Assembly (NCBI RefSeq): GCF_021389935.1
Contig: NZ_CP089979.1
Span: forward strand, 2,833,001 to 2,897,000
Source: Fulvivirga ligni
Lineage (GTDB): Bacteria > Bacteroidota > Bacteroidia > Cytophagales > Cyclobacteriaceae
Reading direction: 5' to 3'
Length of the DNA: 64,000 nt
Each line of letters starts with the position of its first letter. Position 1 is the first letter of the stretch. Both the position numbers and the translations under genes were made by a program. Positions 27,401 through 36,500 of the stretch are shown here, one piece after another. Under the pieces are notes generated by a model. That model was given only the letters and a program-made list of their open reading frames with translations, was not told the DNA's origin and did not search any database.

Positions 27401-28266
27401 AGACTATTGATGTGCCACCTCAAGTATCCATCATGAATACCTCCCCGTATGATGACTGGGTAGCTAATCATTTCTATGGCTCACCAGGAGACGCCTTTAA
27501 AAGACCAGATGATGATGACTGGGCTAAGCTGGAATATTATGATAATGAAGAAGGTATGTATGTAGATCATTATCAGACTCTTAATATTCCATATCCAGGC
27601 ATATATTGGGAGAATTTTGAACCGGGGATTGATGGTACACCTTGGTTGCCAACCAGGTTGAGCTCATGTAAATATCTGGGTTCTAGAAATCTGCCTACTG
27701 TTTATCAAATGATGAGTAGCACACATAAGCCATTTCAGGAATTCTACCAAAGTATTACTCAAAACGGACCTATAGATTTTCAAAATAAGGAGATCTTCGG
27801 TTTTAAGACTACTTTGCTTGAAAATGATAAAATCAATAATGCATTACAGCAGGGTGGGGCACCATCTCCATCAAGCTCATCAATAACAAATCTTTATTTA
27901 CAAGCTGTATCCATCTCTCCAGGAGTAATGGGAGCTACCTCTTTTAGCTCTAATGCTAAAAGATATATGGCTGTAATAGACTATACTGAATGGGTGACAA
28001 TGAGAGATTATTACTTACTTCAGAAGTATATATATACCATGAATGAAGAGGAAGAAGGTGTGTTCTTTACTGAATGCCAATCTGGTAAATTGCTCTTGGA
28101 TATTGAAAATGGTATTAATTGTTATTATCCTGGTATAAAAAACTATGTTAATAATATCATGCATTATTCTCCGAGACCTGGTGGATCTTATTCCATAAAA
28201 CTGGGCAATGAAGATACCTCTAGAGAATACTTTTTTAGTATAGATCAACTTAATCCTGAGCACTAA
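21415..28266 (+). CDS. Giant secreted multi-domain protein (2283 residues), TANFOR-like N-terminus
   Basis: The signal peptide ends at HAQ (residue 23). Two related domains of about 135 residues follow (24-156 and 157-297), each opening with a V-x-PPY motif and containing an LYRG(D/N)GLP-(S/E)G-(N/S)Y-x-(L/V)CL signature. They resemble the TANFOR domain of Bacteroidota surface proteins; this identification is from memory. A fibronectin-III-like domain (about 305-430), a Pro-rich linker with DNDDDACLSGC (about 438-480) and a very long beta-rich region (about 490-1530) come next. An Ig-like Big_5-type segment starts near 1540 (SDIMPNKNEQDVSVYV), and the tail is rich in aromatic residues. No T9SS C-terminal sorting domain is visible. 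Likely on the surface, linked to the barrel encoded upstream. Start and stop overlap both neighbours. Confidence 0.75.
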   Translation: MKPFLKNICLIILLLAPFFAHAQETVSINVQVLPPYGSGFNNFGSKVIVTLRNNATFPMNVALDGQLQSSGLNIDLNPSSAVYTLNALQVLQVTGAQLQPYFNEMNVEVKGITKDELYRGDGLPSGNYDLCLNVIEANTGAVLVSNPGCFPFTILQEAGENSVNLTTQVIPPYSTYLDDYINQNKLLVILQNKSRTQSEDLRLIGSIEGNNGVRLTIPNDFIPTAPIRLGPAQTLTITSAFLREYFDENTLRLTGIDREGLYRGNGLPEGSYQVCLQAVDYETGEARSPGSPAGCSFIDIRQYEPPMIIQPVCDAEVPAVKPQNLLFSWSIPAGVRPNEVEYILKIVEMYPQNINPNQAVQAANVPPLFEKVVPTNAYIYSLADPRLEEGKRYAFRVTAVGKNSRRRKSQANFRNNGHSEVCTFVYGKKNVVNDYVAPVSSPPNGISINPKGVLVAGPPSTSPPPADNDDDACLSGCSISAPTNTSTKEIAPGQVVQAGKFSMTVVSGNSAHGTGTIPLAFMNTVINVSWNNIQVNTDNQMFGAGSKITADMDLAALQNNAVVNAPIDNPNLPDVSALMDMVQSPSRRYSMFSPGNTSSIGLPLAYDNGNFDLIILGIIFTSTEAQLNTIAAVEMLSSSQANDFLTLSSTSCIRPNGFGPNNQLKLQMTKEVPFAQHASMQLQANTTMAEFSCAGIEQITLNGKMVFDRDLVLPVNNSGSVISGSETVEASFEIAVTDVNNWTFDLTALNHPFTIPELVGMKFTASDITIDQSDTQTPNGMGQPASWRGIFIGEINMQFPDGVFKKNGTPLSISVQNFSLGNNGFSGEVDAGEVLMSMSEGKVGSWPLSLDEFSLQISNSSIAGSNISGSLKLPIASNELSYNAILLASENESQTVDFQFNVQQSNQLNVDMWFAQVELEETSTIGIQKVGNTYRPTADLTGSISLGWDNNSDPDTNNSVSNFSLPSLNFEHFTITDNGNNLPEINIGAIENANGNGVDLQLSVFSAHSTTPTFQKQGDLIGLSFNLNLELINMANSLNGSTAFTIFAKYTNNKFEYKKTQLNHISLDGDIGVARLDGSIDIYQDDAKYGNGFRGEIEVVINALGGAGIDAVLQVGKVDGFRYWYFDIMANLGTAGFNIPGTMASIYGIGGGAYGNMARDQTEAQTVQNLNAVSAYDTSPGANKDGLNYVPDQGTFGFSAAVAFGLTGAKSAFNGDLKFTMELKSNGAVNHVILEGNGYVMQDITDRSSGLITGGVYAEIQPRIPNAAEGQNAAENRPNFRFIAEMSLDIASGLITGGATLDLWFSPQEWWLKLGEWTNEDKPWLDESRSHIAIDLKIVKTEFHSYFMMGSNIPDMPKMPLKVRNIFADKKESLNPSPRIGLLSTNDPEAVPASPGMAFGAGSHFYADIDYLIFYADIEFIKGFDILLKKLPAGACGPGAGVNGWYAKGQAYFYLYFDVGVQLNLWVWKGKASILEAEAAATIQAALPNPTWLKGQFAVKGEVLNGLFDFNTKFRFEIGEKCEEGSSNPFEEMPIVSDIMPNKNEQDVSVYVVPELAFNFPKGNFSYDEEVDGELVTKTYKYIFKSFELKYKDPNTNQTVIIDLKPHMNYRPDDQSATFYYPDMVLPEHTIVNYTIYVQGWQVAPGADKKVHDESHTGTFKSGSWPKHIAKEQLVQGAPQYKENFFKKDDLEKGYLKFRNPHNHFTNKAWWYEEVFKLGQYKGASSGNFKFFARFKELKTNTIFDRVYTMADGGKKMEFNVPDGLKNNDIYQLELYVNYLPPNAGGPVTNTKRTYQNILVASGEGAGGGTGSFVYSGISQQQGQSVNNMQLSSGMQVMAANYNAVNSFSSAPNSPEPEPPAPGVNISQLVWGGNGGDGTYIKRQKQQLISKTKGDQGLLWPLFDDLPWYFKTSRFNTLQDKLNSIKTGPVLTHEYADNFEMFNSSDFVHEHAWDIDGSKYRVRTNVPVVLLEIEEAFEKPYEVGGYTITIANNQNETIDVPPQVSIMNTSPYDDWVANHFYGSPGDAFKRPDDDDWAKLEYYDNEEGMYVDHYQTLNIPYPGIYWENFEPGIDGTPWLPTRLSSCKYLGSRNLPTVYQMMSSTHKPFQEFYQSITQNGPIDFQNKEIFGFKTTLLENDKINNALQQGGAPSPSSSSITNLYLQAVSISPGVMGATSFSSNAKRYMAVIDYTEWVTMRDYYLLQKYIYTMNEEEEGVFFTECQSGKLLLDIENGINCYYPGIKNYVNNIMHYSPRPGGSYSIKLGNEDTSREYFFSIDQLNPEH

Positions 28267-30315
28267 TGAAAAAGGCATATTTCATATTCTTATCACTCTT
28301 AAGCATAATATCATATGGACAGGAAGCAAAGCAGGACACCTTGTATGTGGCTACTCAAAGCTATGGAGATTCTGTAGTGGTGCGATGGGCTCCTGGAAGC
28401 ACGCATTTGTGGAAGGTAGCTAATAAGGTAGGATATTACGTGGAGAGAAAAAAAAATTAGTGAAACTGACTATAAAAGACTCACTGATGCACCCATAATG
28501 CCTTATTCGTTAAAGCAATGGAAATCTCAATGTGATACCACCAATGTGCATGTGGCCACAGCGGCTCAGGTTTTATTAGGAGAGATCATGATGAAACCTC
28601 AAGAGGCAGCCACATTTAGTCAAAAATTATTGGCATCTGAAGAGCAAGAGAATAGACTGGCTTTGGGATTATACAGTGCTGAGTTTAATATTCAGGCTGC
28701 CAATGGTTTGGCCTTTCGTTATGTAGACAAAGGAGTGGAAAAGGACGGTGATTATTTTTATCGTGTTGTGCTGGCTTCGGATAAAGAGAATGCAAAGGTG
28801 CTGGTGAATGGCAGAAGGCAAAAGGTGAAAGATGTGTATGAGCCTAAAGCCGTTATGGAGGTGAAAGCTACTGGTGAAGACGGTGAAATAATAATCAACT
28901 GGCCCAAGCAGTACAATGATAATAATTTTTCAGGGTATTTGCTAGAAAGATCTGCAGATGGGAAGTCTTTTGTCCCTCTTATGCAGGTGCCTTTTAAAAC
29001 GCTTGATTCTGAGGCATCAGAGCATATTTATGCTGATGAGGTAGATGTTTATCAAAAAACATATTATTATCGGATAAGAGGGATTACAAGCTTTGCAGAT
29101 TTAGGAAGTTATTCTGTTGTAGTTTCGGCGCATGCTGTAGATTTAAATGGTCCGCCACCTCCTTCTTATGTGCTGGCTAAGAGCACCTCAGAGAAAACTG
29201 TAGATATAAGCTGGAAAGATAATCCGGATCTTACACCAGATCATGCTGGTTATTTTATAGCCAGAGCGGATAATATTCATGGTCCTTTCACCAAAATTAA
29301 CGATAAGCCATTTAAGACTTCGATTAAGAACTATACTGATGCTAACCCCATACCTTATAAACCCAATTTTTATGTAATAATAGCGGTGGATAAGCTGGGG
29401 AATGAAAAGCAAAGTGTTGCGGCCATGGCCATCCTTGAAGACCATACGCCACCATCTACGCCTGAAGACATGATAGGTGTGATTGATTCCTTAGGGCTGG
29501 TGTCACTAGCCTGGCCTTTGGGTAATGAAGAAGATCTTATGGGCTACCGCGTGTATAGAGCTGATCATCCTGATGCTGAGTATCTTCAGGTAACGAATGA
29601 AATTATTCCTGGCAACTATTTCTTAGATACTATTCCGTTAAATACCCTTACCAGAAAAGTATACTACAAAGTGGCTGCTTTTGACTTCAACTTTAATCCT
29701 TCTCCCTTCTCGTCAGTCTTAGAGTTGGAACGGCCAGATTACATAGCCCCGGTAAAGCCTGTAATTAATGATTTCAGTGTAGTGCAGGACACTATACATC
29801 TGTATTGGGCTCAGAGTAGTAGTAAAGATGTGGCTCAGCATATTTTATGGAGAAAACAAGGCCAGCAAGGTCAGTGGATGAAGTTGGCGGAGTTTAATGG
29901 AGATGAAAATCATTATGCAGATGTCAATATCGAGTCGGGGCAAAAATATTCGTATGCTTTGGAAGCTATCGATAAAAGTAAGATTCCTTCCGGCAAAGGT
30001 ACATCTGTTGCTATTAAGTCTGGTGTAGCTCAAGTGCCTATGGTACAGAACCTTAAAGGTCAATTTGATCAGGAGAGTAAGCAATTCATTCTAAGCTGGA
30101 CATACCAAAGCTCGGAAGACGTGAAATTTGTGATTTACAGAGGGCAGGGAGCTGAGTTGGTGAAGGCTTATGGCTCATCATATGGTAAGGAGAGAAGTTT
30201 CGCAGATAAAAAATTCTATCTGGTAAAAGAAGGCTACACCTATCAGGTGAAGGTAATTACAGCTAAAGGAGTAGAGTCTGATCTTAGTGATCCATTTACA
30301 GTGTCGTTTAAATAA
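28266..30315 (+). pseudogene. Secreted fibronectin-III repeat protein interrupted by an A9-tract frameshift
   Basis: The first frame (28266-28460) encodes a signal peptide (ISYGQ) and a short segment ending ...GYYVERKKN-stop. The second frame resumes in +1 relative to it and runs to 30315. Reading one base less in the A9 run at 28448-28456 joins them as ERKK-ISETDYKRLTDAPIMPYSL without a stop, giving about 682 residues. Several fibronectin-III-like domains fill the protein (YYYRIRGITSFADLGSYS, VYYKVAAFDFNFNPSPFSS, YTYQVKVITAKG). The start overlaps the giant gene stop as TAATG. It could be a true mutation, a sequencing error, a phase-variable tract or slippage-decoded; the intact downstream frame argues against old decay. 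Listed as pseudogene only because the frame is broken as given. Confidence 0.8.
28448..28456 (+). repeat. Homopolymer A9 tract at the frameshift
   Basis: Nine consecutive A bases stand exactly where the two frames of the fibronectin-III gene must join. Eight (or eleven) would restore one open frame. Tracts of this kind are prone to polymerase slippage during replication, transcription or sequencing. Confidence 0.9.
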
Positions 30316-30327
30316 TAGATTCAGGAG

Positions 30328-31494
30328 TTGGCGGATAAAATTCAAAACATTGAGGACATAATCAATCACTTTGCTATTTCGTTAATGGCGCAAAAGTCTG
30401 AAAAAGAGGTGCTTTGGGATTTGGTTAAAAATTGTATCTCTAAGCTCGGGTTAGAGGATTGTGTGATTTACATTTTAGATGAAGAAAGGCAGGTCTTGGT
30501 GCAGAGAGCGGCTTATGGTGCTAAGAATCCATACGGGGAAATGATTGTTTCACCCATAGAAATACCTGTAGGAAAAGGAGTGGTTGGGGCTGTGGCTAAA
30601 AGCGGCAAGGCAGAGATAGTGAATGATACCACCCTGGACAATAGATACATAAAAGATGATGAGCTCCGCTACTCGGAAATTGCGGTGCCTATTGTTTTGA
30701 ATAGCAAGGTGATTGGTATCATTGATTCAGAGCACTCTTCTAAAGGATTTTATACCGGTTGGCATTTAAAAGTGTTTACGCTTATAGCGAATCTTTCTGC
30801 TAACAAAATAATGTACGTAAGGGCGGAAAAGCAGCTCAAAGAGGAGGAAAAGCAATACTTAGAACTTAAAAATCAGCTGTCCACTTATAGATTGCAGTCA
30901 TTGCAGGCTCAGCTCAATCCGCATTTTGTTTTTAATTCATTGAATGCCATACAGCATTTTATTTCGGCGAAGCAATCGGACTTGTCGCTGAAGTATTTGT
31001 CGTTCTTTGCCAAATTTATGCGACTCTCACTGAAGGCCATACCAGATGATGATATCGATCTATCGGCAGAAATAGATCTGGTTAAATATTATATGGAGCT
31101 GGAAAAACTGAGGTTTGGTGATAAGTTTAATTATAATATTCATATACAACCTTCATTAAATTTAAAGCTGTTACGCTCGCCGGTTATCCTTATTCAGCCA
31201 TTTGTGGAACATGTGGTGGCAAACATTGTGGTAAAAGATTTAAAGCATACTGAGGTGCTGATATCAATATCATCTGAAAATGATTATATTGAATGTGAAA
31301 TTGGCTATAATGGTATTTCAAATTCCATAGGCCATGAGCGAGAGTGGGAAAGTGCAAATAATAACTCTAAACCCTGGATTGGAATATACGACCGCATCAA
31401 AATGCTCAATGCTATGTTTCGGGCAAACCTTCAAATAGAGTATGGTGAGGCCACTCTTAAAATGATTATTCCCATCTGGCTAATGGCCGATTAA
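30328..31494 (+). CDS. GAF-domain LytS-type protein, probable pseudokinase
   Basis: A 388-residue cytoplasmic protein. GAF domain (about 10-165: DCVIYILDEERQVLVQRAAYG, GVVGAVAKSGKAEIVND), coiled coil (165-190), then the phosphoacceptor region QAQLNPHFVFNSLNAIQHF with H199. The ATPase part is degraded: the N-box Asn is replaced (PFVEHVVANI, H295 where N is needed) and the DxGxG box reads YNGIS (Y327). It may therefore not bind ATP and could act as a sensory partner of the intact kinase encoded next. The start is TTG at 30328, 12 bp after the fibronectin gene; the ATG at 30385 would cut into the GAF domain. Confidence 0.82.
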   Translation: MADKIQNIEDIINHFAISLMAQKSEKEVLWDLVKNCISKLGLEDCVIYILDEERQVLVQRAAYGAKNPYGEMIVSPIEIPVGKGVVGAVAKSGKAEIVNDTTLDNRYIKDDELRYSEIAVPIVLNSKVIGIIDSEHSSKGFYTGWHLKVFTLIANLSANKIMYVRAEKQLKEEEKQYLELKNQLSTYRLQSLQAQLNPHFVFNSLNAIQHFISAKQSDLSLKYLSFFAKFMRLSLKAIPDDDIDLSAEIDLVKYYMELEKLRFGDKFNYNIHIQPSLNLKLLRSPVILIQPFVEHVVANIVVKDLKHTEVLISISSENDYIECEIGYNGISNSIGHEREWESANNNSKPWIGIYDRIKMLNAMFRANLQIEYGEATLKMIIPIWLMAD

Positions 31495-31495
31495 C

Positions 31496-32800
31496 TTGAA
31501 AACTTTAAACCACATCTGGAATACCGTTAGTGCGTTGGGCACTTCCCCTGATCATCCGGATCATCTCAACAGAAAGCTGATTTTGGGTAACAGAATTTCT
31601 TTTATTGCCGGAGTATCATTGTTTCCAATTGCCTTTTTCTATTTGGATGTGCTACCCCAATTTCTGGGCTATTCCCTCGGAAGCATGTTTTGCTTTATGC
31701 TGCTGGTATTCAACTATTTCGGTTATATAACCGTGGGCAGGATAATCTTTATGATGGGTGCACCTTTGTTAAGTGCGGTAAACGGAGCTTTCCTTCCAGA
31801 TTCTATTAGAGATGCTCAGCGGCTGATTATGATGTCAGGAATCACAGTGCCCTTGGTGCTCTTCGGAATAACAGAAAAGAAGTGGATGATCTTCGGTATA
31901 GTGTTTACAGCGCTATGCATGATTGCCTATGACTACATGCCCAGATCAGAGGAGTTCATCATACAGATGGATCATCCTGGTTTAGATCCTACCGTGGTAC
32001 TACTCATAGGGGCATTCGTAAGCTTTATAATCTTTATATCTACTTTTGTCTACCTTCAAAAGCTTAACCTAAGTGCTGAAGAAAAACTAAAAAGTCTGCT
32101 TGAGAAGTCTCAGAAGCAACAGCACAAGATAGAGCGTCAGAACGAGCAGCTTGAACATCATAACAGGGAGTTGAGCATCAGAGCATTAAGCGCTCAAATG
32201 AACCCTCACTTTCTCTATAATTCACTCAATTCCATTCAGCATTTTCTCACCATAAATGATAAGACCTCATCGTTAAACTATCTCTCAAAATTCGGTAGGC
32301 TGATCAGAAAATTTGTGGACTATGCTGACAAAGGCTTTATTCCATTAAGTGATGAATTGGCTCTGTTAAATCATTATCTGGAGCTGGAAAGTTTACGATT
32401 TGGAGCTGCCTTCAAATACTATGTGGAGGTAGATGAAGACTTATTGCTCTATAATATTGAAGTTCCTCTACTTCTTATTCAGACCCATGTAGAGAACGCC
32501 ATTCTTCATGGATTAATGCAGAAGGAAGGGGATAGGAAAGTTCATATCACATTTAAGAAAGATCATAGTCTTCTCTTGTGCGAAGTGGTGGATAATGGCA
32601 TAGGCCGGGAAAGATCTAAAATGATCAATATGAAAAAGACAGGGTACCACATATCTAAAGGCATTCAGAACTCTCGTGAGCGCATGAAGTTGATGTATCC
32701 TGATCTGGATAACTTGCTGATTATTGATGATTTATATGATGATCATGGAGAATCTAGCGGTACCAGAGTGACAATAAAAATTCCTTTTGAAACCATCTAA
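31496..32800 (+). CDS. LytS-type sensor histidine kinase, intact
   Basis: A 434-residue membrane kinase. About six transmembrane helices (residues 34-188, several short) are followed by a coiled coil (190-228), the phosphoacceptor motif SAQMNPHFLYNSLNSIQHF with H238, and a complete ATPase domain. That domain has N-box HVENAILHG (N334), VVDNGIGRER (D366) and SKGIQNSRERMKLMYP. TTG at 31496 is the only reasonable start, one base after the previous stop TAA; the next in-frame Met lies inside the second membrane helix. It should phosphorylate the LytTR regulator encoded 10 bp downstream and may pair with the GAF pseudokinase upstream. Confidence 0.88.
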   Translation: MKTLNHIWNTVSALGTSPDHPDHLNRKLILGNRISFIAGVSLFPIAFFYLDVLPQFLGYSLGSMFCFMLLVFNYFGYITVGRIIFMMGAPLLSAVNGAFLPDSIRDAQRLIMMSGITVPLVLFGITEKKWMIFGIVFTALCMIAYDYMPRSEEFIIQMDHPGLDPTVVLLIGAFVSFIIFISTFVYLQKLNLSAEEKLKSLLEKSQKQQHKIERQNEQLEHHNRELSIRALSAQMNPHFLYNSLNSIQHFLTINDKTSSLNYLSKFGRLIRKFVDYADKGFIPLSDELALLNHYLELESLRFGAAFKYYVEVDEDLLLYNIEVPLLLIQTHVENAILHGLMQKEGDRKVHITFKKDHSLLLCEVVDNGIGRERSKMINMKKTGYHISKGIQNSRERMKLMYPDLDNLLIIDDLYDDHGESSGTRVTIKIPFETI

Positions 32801-32810
32801 AATAAATGCT

Positions 32811-33557
32811 ATGTTAAAGACAATTATCGTTGAAGATGAGCCGCATGGAAGGGAAACCCTAAAGAATTTACTCACTGAGTATTGTGAAGATGTGACTATA
32901 GCCGCTCTGTGCGGAACGGTCGTGGAGGGCATAGAAGCCATAGACAAAGAGCAACCTGACCTGGTTTTTTTGGATATAGAGCTGCATACAGGAAATGGTT
33001 TTGAAGTGCTGGAGCAGGTAAAGAAGCTGAACTTTGAAGTGGTTTTTACTACAGCCTATGAGGATTATGCCATTAAGGCCATCAAGTTCAGTGCTCTGGA
33101 TTATCTGCTCAAGCCCATAGATATTAGTGAGCTTAAAGAGGCTGTGGAGAAAACCAGAGAGAGAAGGAAAGAGATGGATTACAATAAGAACCTGCATAAT
33201 CTTGTGAGTAATATCAAAGGGTTTGAGCAAAAGAGAATTTCTCTTTCTACCATGGAGGGAGTTGAATTTATAAAAACTGAAGATATAATACGGCTGGAGG
33301 CCAATGGTTCATACACTAACTTTTTTCTGGTGGGAGGGCGAAAACTGGTGGTAAGTAAAAACCTGAAAGAGTATGAAAATCTCTTGTCTGATCATGATTT
33401 TTACCGCACGCATTATAGCACACTCATCAATCTGAGACAAGTGGATCGGTACCTGAAACAGGATGGAGGTTGCGTAGTGCTAAAAGATGGCTCACAGGCA
33501 CCAGTTTCTCAAAAGCGCAAGGAGCTATTTTTTGAAGCTATGAAAATGGCTACCTAA
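32811..33557 (+). CDS. LytTR-family response regulator of the surface-protein operon
   Basis: A 248-residue regulator: receiver domain with E8/D9, phosphoacceptor D55 (LVFLDIEL), VVFTTAYEDYAIKA and K101 (YLLKPID). A LytTR DNA-binding domain follows from about residue 140 (DIIRLEANGSYTNFFLV, FYRTHYSTLINLRQVDRYL, APVSQKRKELF). A TTG at 32787 would extend it eight codons into the kinase gene; the ATG at 32811 directly before LKTIIVEDE is the natural start. Last gene of the unit that begins at 19706. It may bind the inverted repeat at 19684-19700, which is inferred from layout. It ends tail-to-tail with the PAS gene with a 4-bp overlap. Confidence 0.92.
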   Translation: MLKTIIVEDEPHGRETLKNLLTEYCEDVTIAALCGTVVEGIEAIDKEQPDLVFLDIELHTGNGFEVLEQVKKLNFEVVFTTAYEDYAIKAIKFSALDYLLKPIDISELKEAVEKTRERRKEMDYNKNLHNLVSNIKGFEQKRISLSTMEGVEFIKTEDIIRLEANGSYTNFFLVGGRKLVVSKNLKEYENLLSDHDFYRTHYSTLINLRQVDRYLKQDGGCVVLKDGSQAPVSQKRKELFFEAMKMAT

Positions 33558-36500
33558 ATATCTGTCTGTTTCAGGATCTTCTTGATTACCTCATCCAGAT
33601 CATTAGCGGAGGTGAGCATGTGATCAAGTAAATTTTTAATGTTTGGAGGAACCTCTGTTTCCATTTCTATTAGATTCATTATGCCTAAGATACGGGCCAA
33701 TGGCGCTCGGGTCCGGTGAGATTGCATCCAGGCGATAGATTTTAACGCATTATTTTGTTTTCTTATCTCACTTAGCTGTTTTTTAGAGGCAGTTATGTCC
33801 AGCACGGCACCCACGGTTCTCACTGGTTTGCCATTCTCGTCTCTCAAAATATGGCAACGATCTACCACATAGGCAGTTTCGTTGGTGGCAGTCAGTATTT
33901 TGTATTCTTTGGTCCAGAAAGTGGCTTGAGGGTTTTCCAGAGCTGTACTAATTGAGCTCCAGACATCCTCTGTTTCTCCTTCTAAAATTAATGAGAACCA
34001 GCTGTTTTCCAAGTGGTTAAGCTCTTTGGATTTATATCCAAACTGATTTTCATAGTTAGCGCTTCGGGTAATCACATTGGTCTTATGATCCCAGTCCCAA
34101 ATGATCTCATTGCTAGCCTGCATAGCCAGTTCAAACCTTTCATTACTGATCTCCAGCTGCTTTTCATGCTCCATCTGTTCGGTAATGTCCTGCACAGTTC
34201 CTTCAATGAGATAGGGAACGCCATGATCATCCTTTTTCAGATCAAAATGTTGTTTAACCCATTTTAATTCATTGTTTTTAGTAATAATACGGTTTGTGAA
34301 AAAATGCTCGGTGGAGGGAAGACCATCTAGCATATGCCTATCATCAGGGTGGAAGGTTTTCTTTATATTTTCCATATTAGGTACAAACTCATGGGGTTGG
34401 TAGCCAAATATGGCATAAGTTTCATCTGACCACTCAGCTACGTCATCGGTGAGTTTTCTGCTCCAATATCCTAACTTGGCTATATTTTGGGCAGTTTGCA
34501 GTCTGTCATTTGCTTGTCTAAGATTTATCTCTACTTTCTTTTGATCAGTGATGTCTTTGGCTACCATAAATATCACACGCTCTTCTTTCTTAAATTGCGA
34601 GGTGCAATGAAACCACTGAACCTTATTGTCTTTACCTATTATGCGTAGTTCCTTATGTACGGTCTTGTGCTGCTCTATGTTTTTCTCAAGAAAGTCAGCA
34701 AAAATGCTTTGATCATCAGGGTGCACTAATCGTTCAAAGGGAGTGTTGAGTAGTTCTTCTTCGGAATAGCCCAATATTTTTGAATAGGATTTATTGAGCT
34801 TTTTTAAGTTTCCGTCAAAGCCAATAATGCTCAGCAGATCCGATGATATATGAAAGAAATTATTAAATACATCTTCAGTAATCTTGTGCTTTAGAACAGC
34901 GCCAATTTGACTACCTACGTGCTGTAACACATCTTTAAGGTAGATTAAATCTTCTGACTTGCTTTTAGAGTGCAATAAAAACGACCCCAGAAACTGATCA
35001 TTGTATATTATAGGTACACCTAAAGTGGTCTTAAAATTTGCATTTTTGGCTGATTGCCAGCGAATAAAGTCTTTGTTCTTATCGATATTCTTCCAGATTA
35101 CGGTCTCTTTTTCTTTCCATAAATAACCAGGCATGCCTACTCCATAGCTAAATGAAGTGTGTTTTTGTGAGCCGTGATAGAAACTGATGTCACTGTCATT
35201 CTTTAAAGCAAAACTTACCATATTAATCTGCCTGTTGTCAATGGAAGTGATCCAAGCTTCTGCAGCATCTATATGTGCGCGTTGGAGAAGTATGCTTAAC
35301 GATGCGTATAACCTGATTTCCAATGAACCGGGCTGGCCAATGGAATTAGATAGTGATAGCATAAGTTGCTCTTCCTCTTTTTCAATGACCAGAGAACTAA
35401 TATCTCTAACAGAGCCGATAAGTCTGGTAGCTTTTCCTTTACTATCTCGAACAATATGTCCCGAATCACTTACTATAGCATAGCTGCCGTCAGCTTTTCT
35501 AAAGCGGTATTGCTCTGAGCATTGATCTACGCTATCATTTTCCAGTGCTCTATTTAGCGTAGTGTAAATTCTTTCCTGATCCTCAGGGTGTACCTTGTCT
35601 TTCCAAAAGTCACTATCCTGAACTTCATCATCCTCGTATCCGAAAAGAGTATGGAGTGATTCGCCCCATCTTTGGGTCATGCCTAATTCCAGGTTCCAGT
35701 CATAAATATGATCTTTACTGGCCTTGGCTATTAGCCTATACCTCTCATTGGCAAGTTGTAATTCATCAGCCTGATATATGTCTTTGGTGATGTCATGTGA
35801 AGTGGTGACAATACCATTTACAATGGGATCATTAAGCAGGTTAGACAGTTTGGTAATGAGCCAATGCCATTCGCCATGTGCGTCCTTAAATCGGTAGGGG
35901 GGAATGGTGACTATGCGTTCGGTCAATGCCTTAGCCAGACATCTTCTAATACGCGAAACGTCCTCAGGATGAATATAGTTAAATACATTCTGTGAGTATA
36001 GCTTTTCCGGATCATAACCAAGCACCGCAACTGATGAAGGACTGATGTACGAGTAGTTTCCGTCAGCATCAATCACAGCAATTAAGTCCAGACCTTCCTG
36101 CACCAAAGATCTAAACTTATGCTCACTGTGCTTTACTTTTTGAAGCACGGAATGCACCTCAATTACACGTGTTACAGAGGCTACAAAATTTTCGATGAAT
36201 AATATATCGCTCTTGCTCCACTTTCTTTCCAGTTCGCAGTCATCAATGCCTATAAATCCATTAAGCTTGTCTTTAATAAAGATAGGGAGCAATACTATAG
36301 ACATAATTCTTTGAGAATGGAGATAGGCCCTCAAATTGTTATTAGGAAGTTCTGAGGTGATCATGCCGAACTGACGGTTTTCAGCAATATTGTCCATCAA
36401 ATCAGGGAAATGCTGATAGGTCAAATAATTGACTGAAAGAGCAGGGGTGAATTTGGCCGTCCATTCTATCTTCTTTTCTCCTTCCCAGTCCTCTAAAGAC

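Noticed and set aside
28266-28460. Stand-alone 64-residue secreted protein
   Set aside because: Its frame runs directly into an A9 tract after which the other frame continues the same fibronectin-type protein; treated as the first part of the broken gene.
32868-33230. 120-residue minus-strand frame
   Set aside because: Antisense to the receiver domain of the LytTR regulator.
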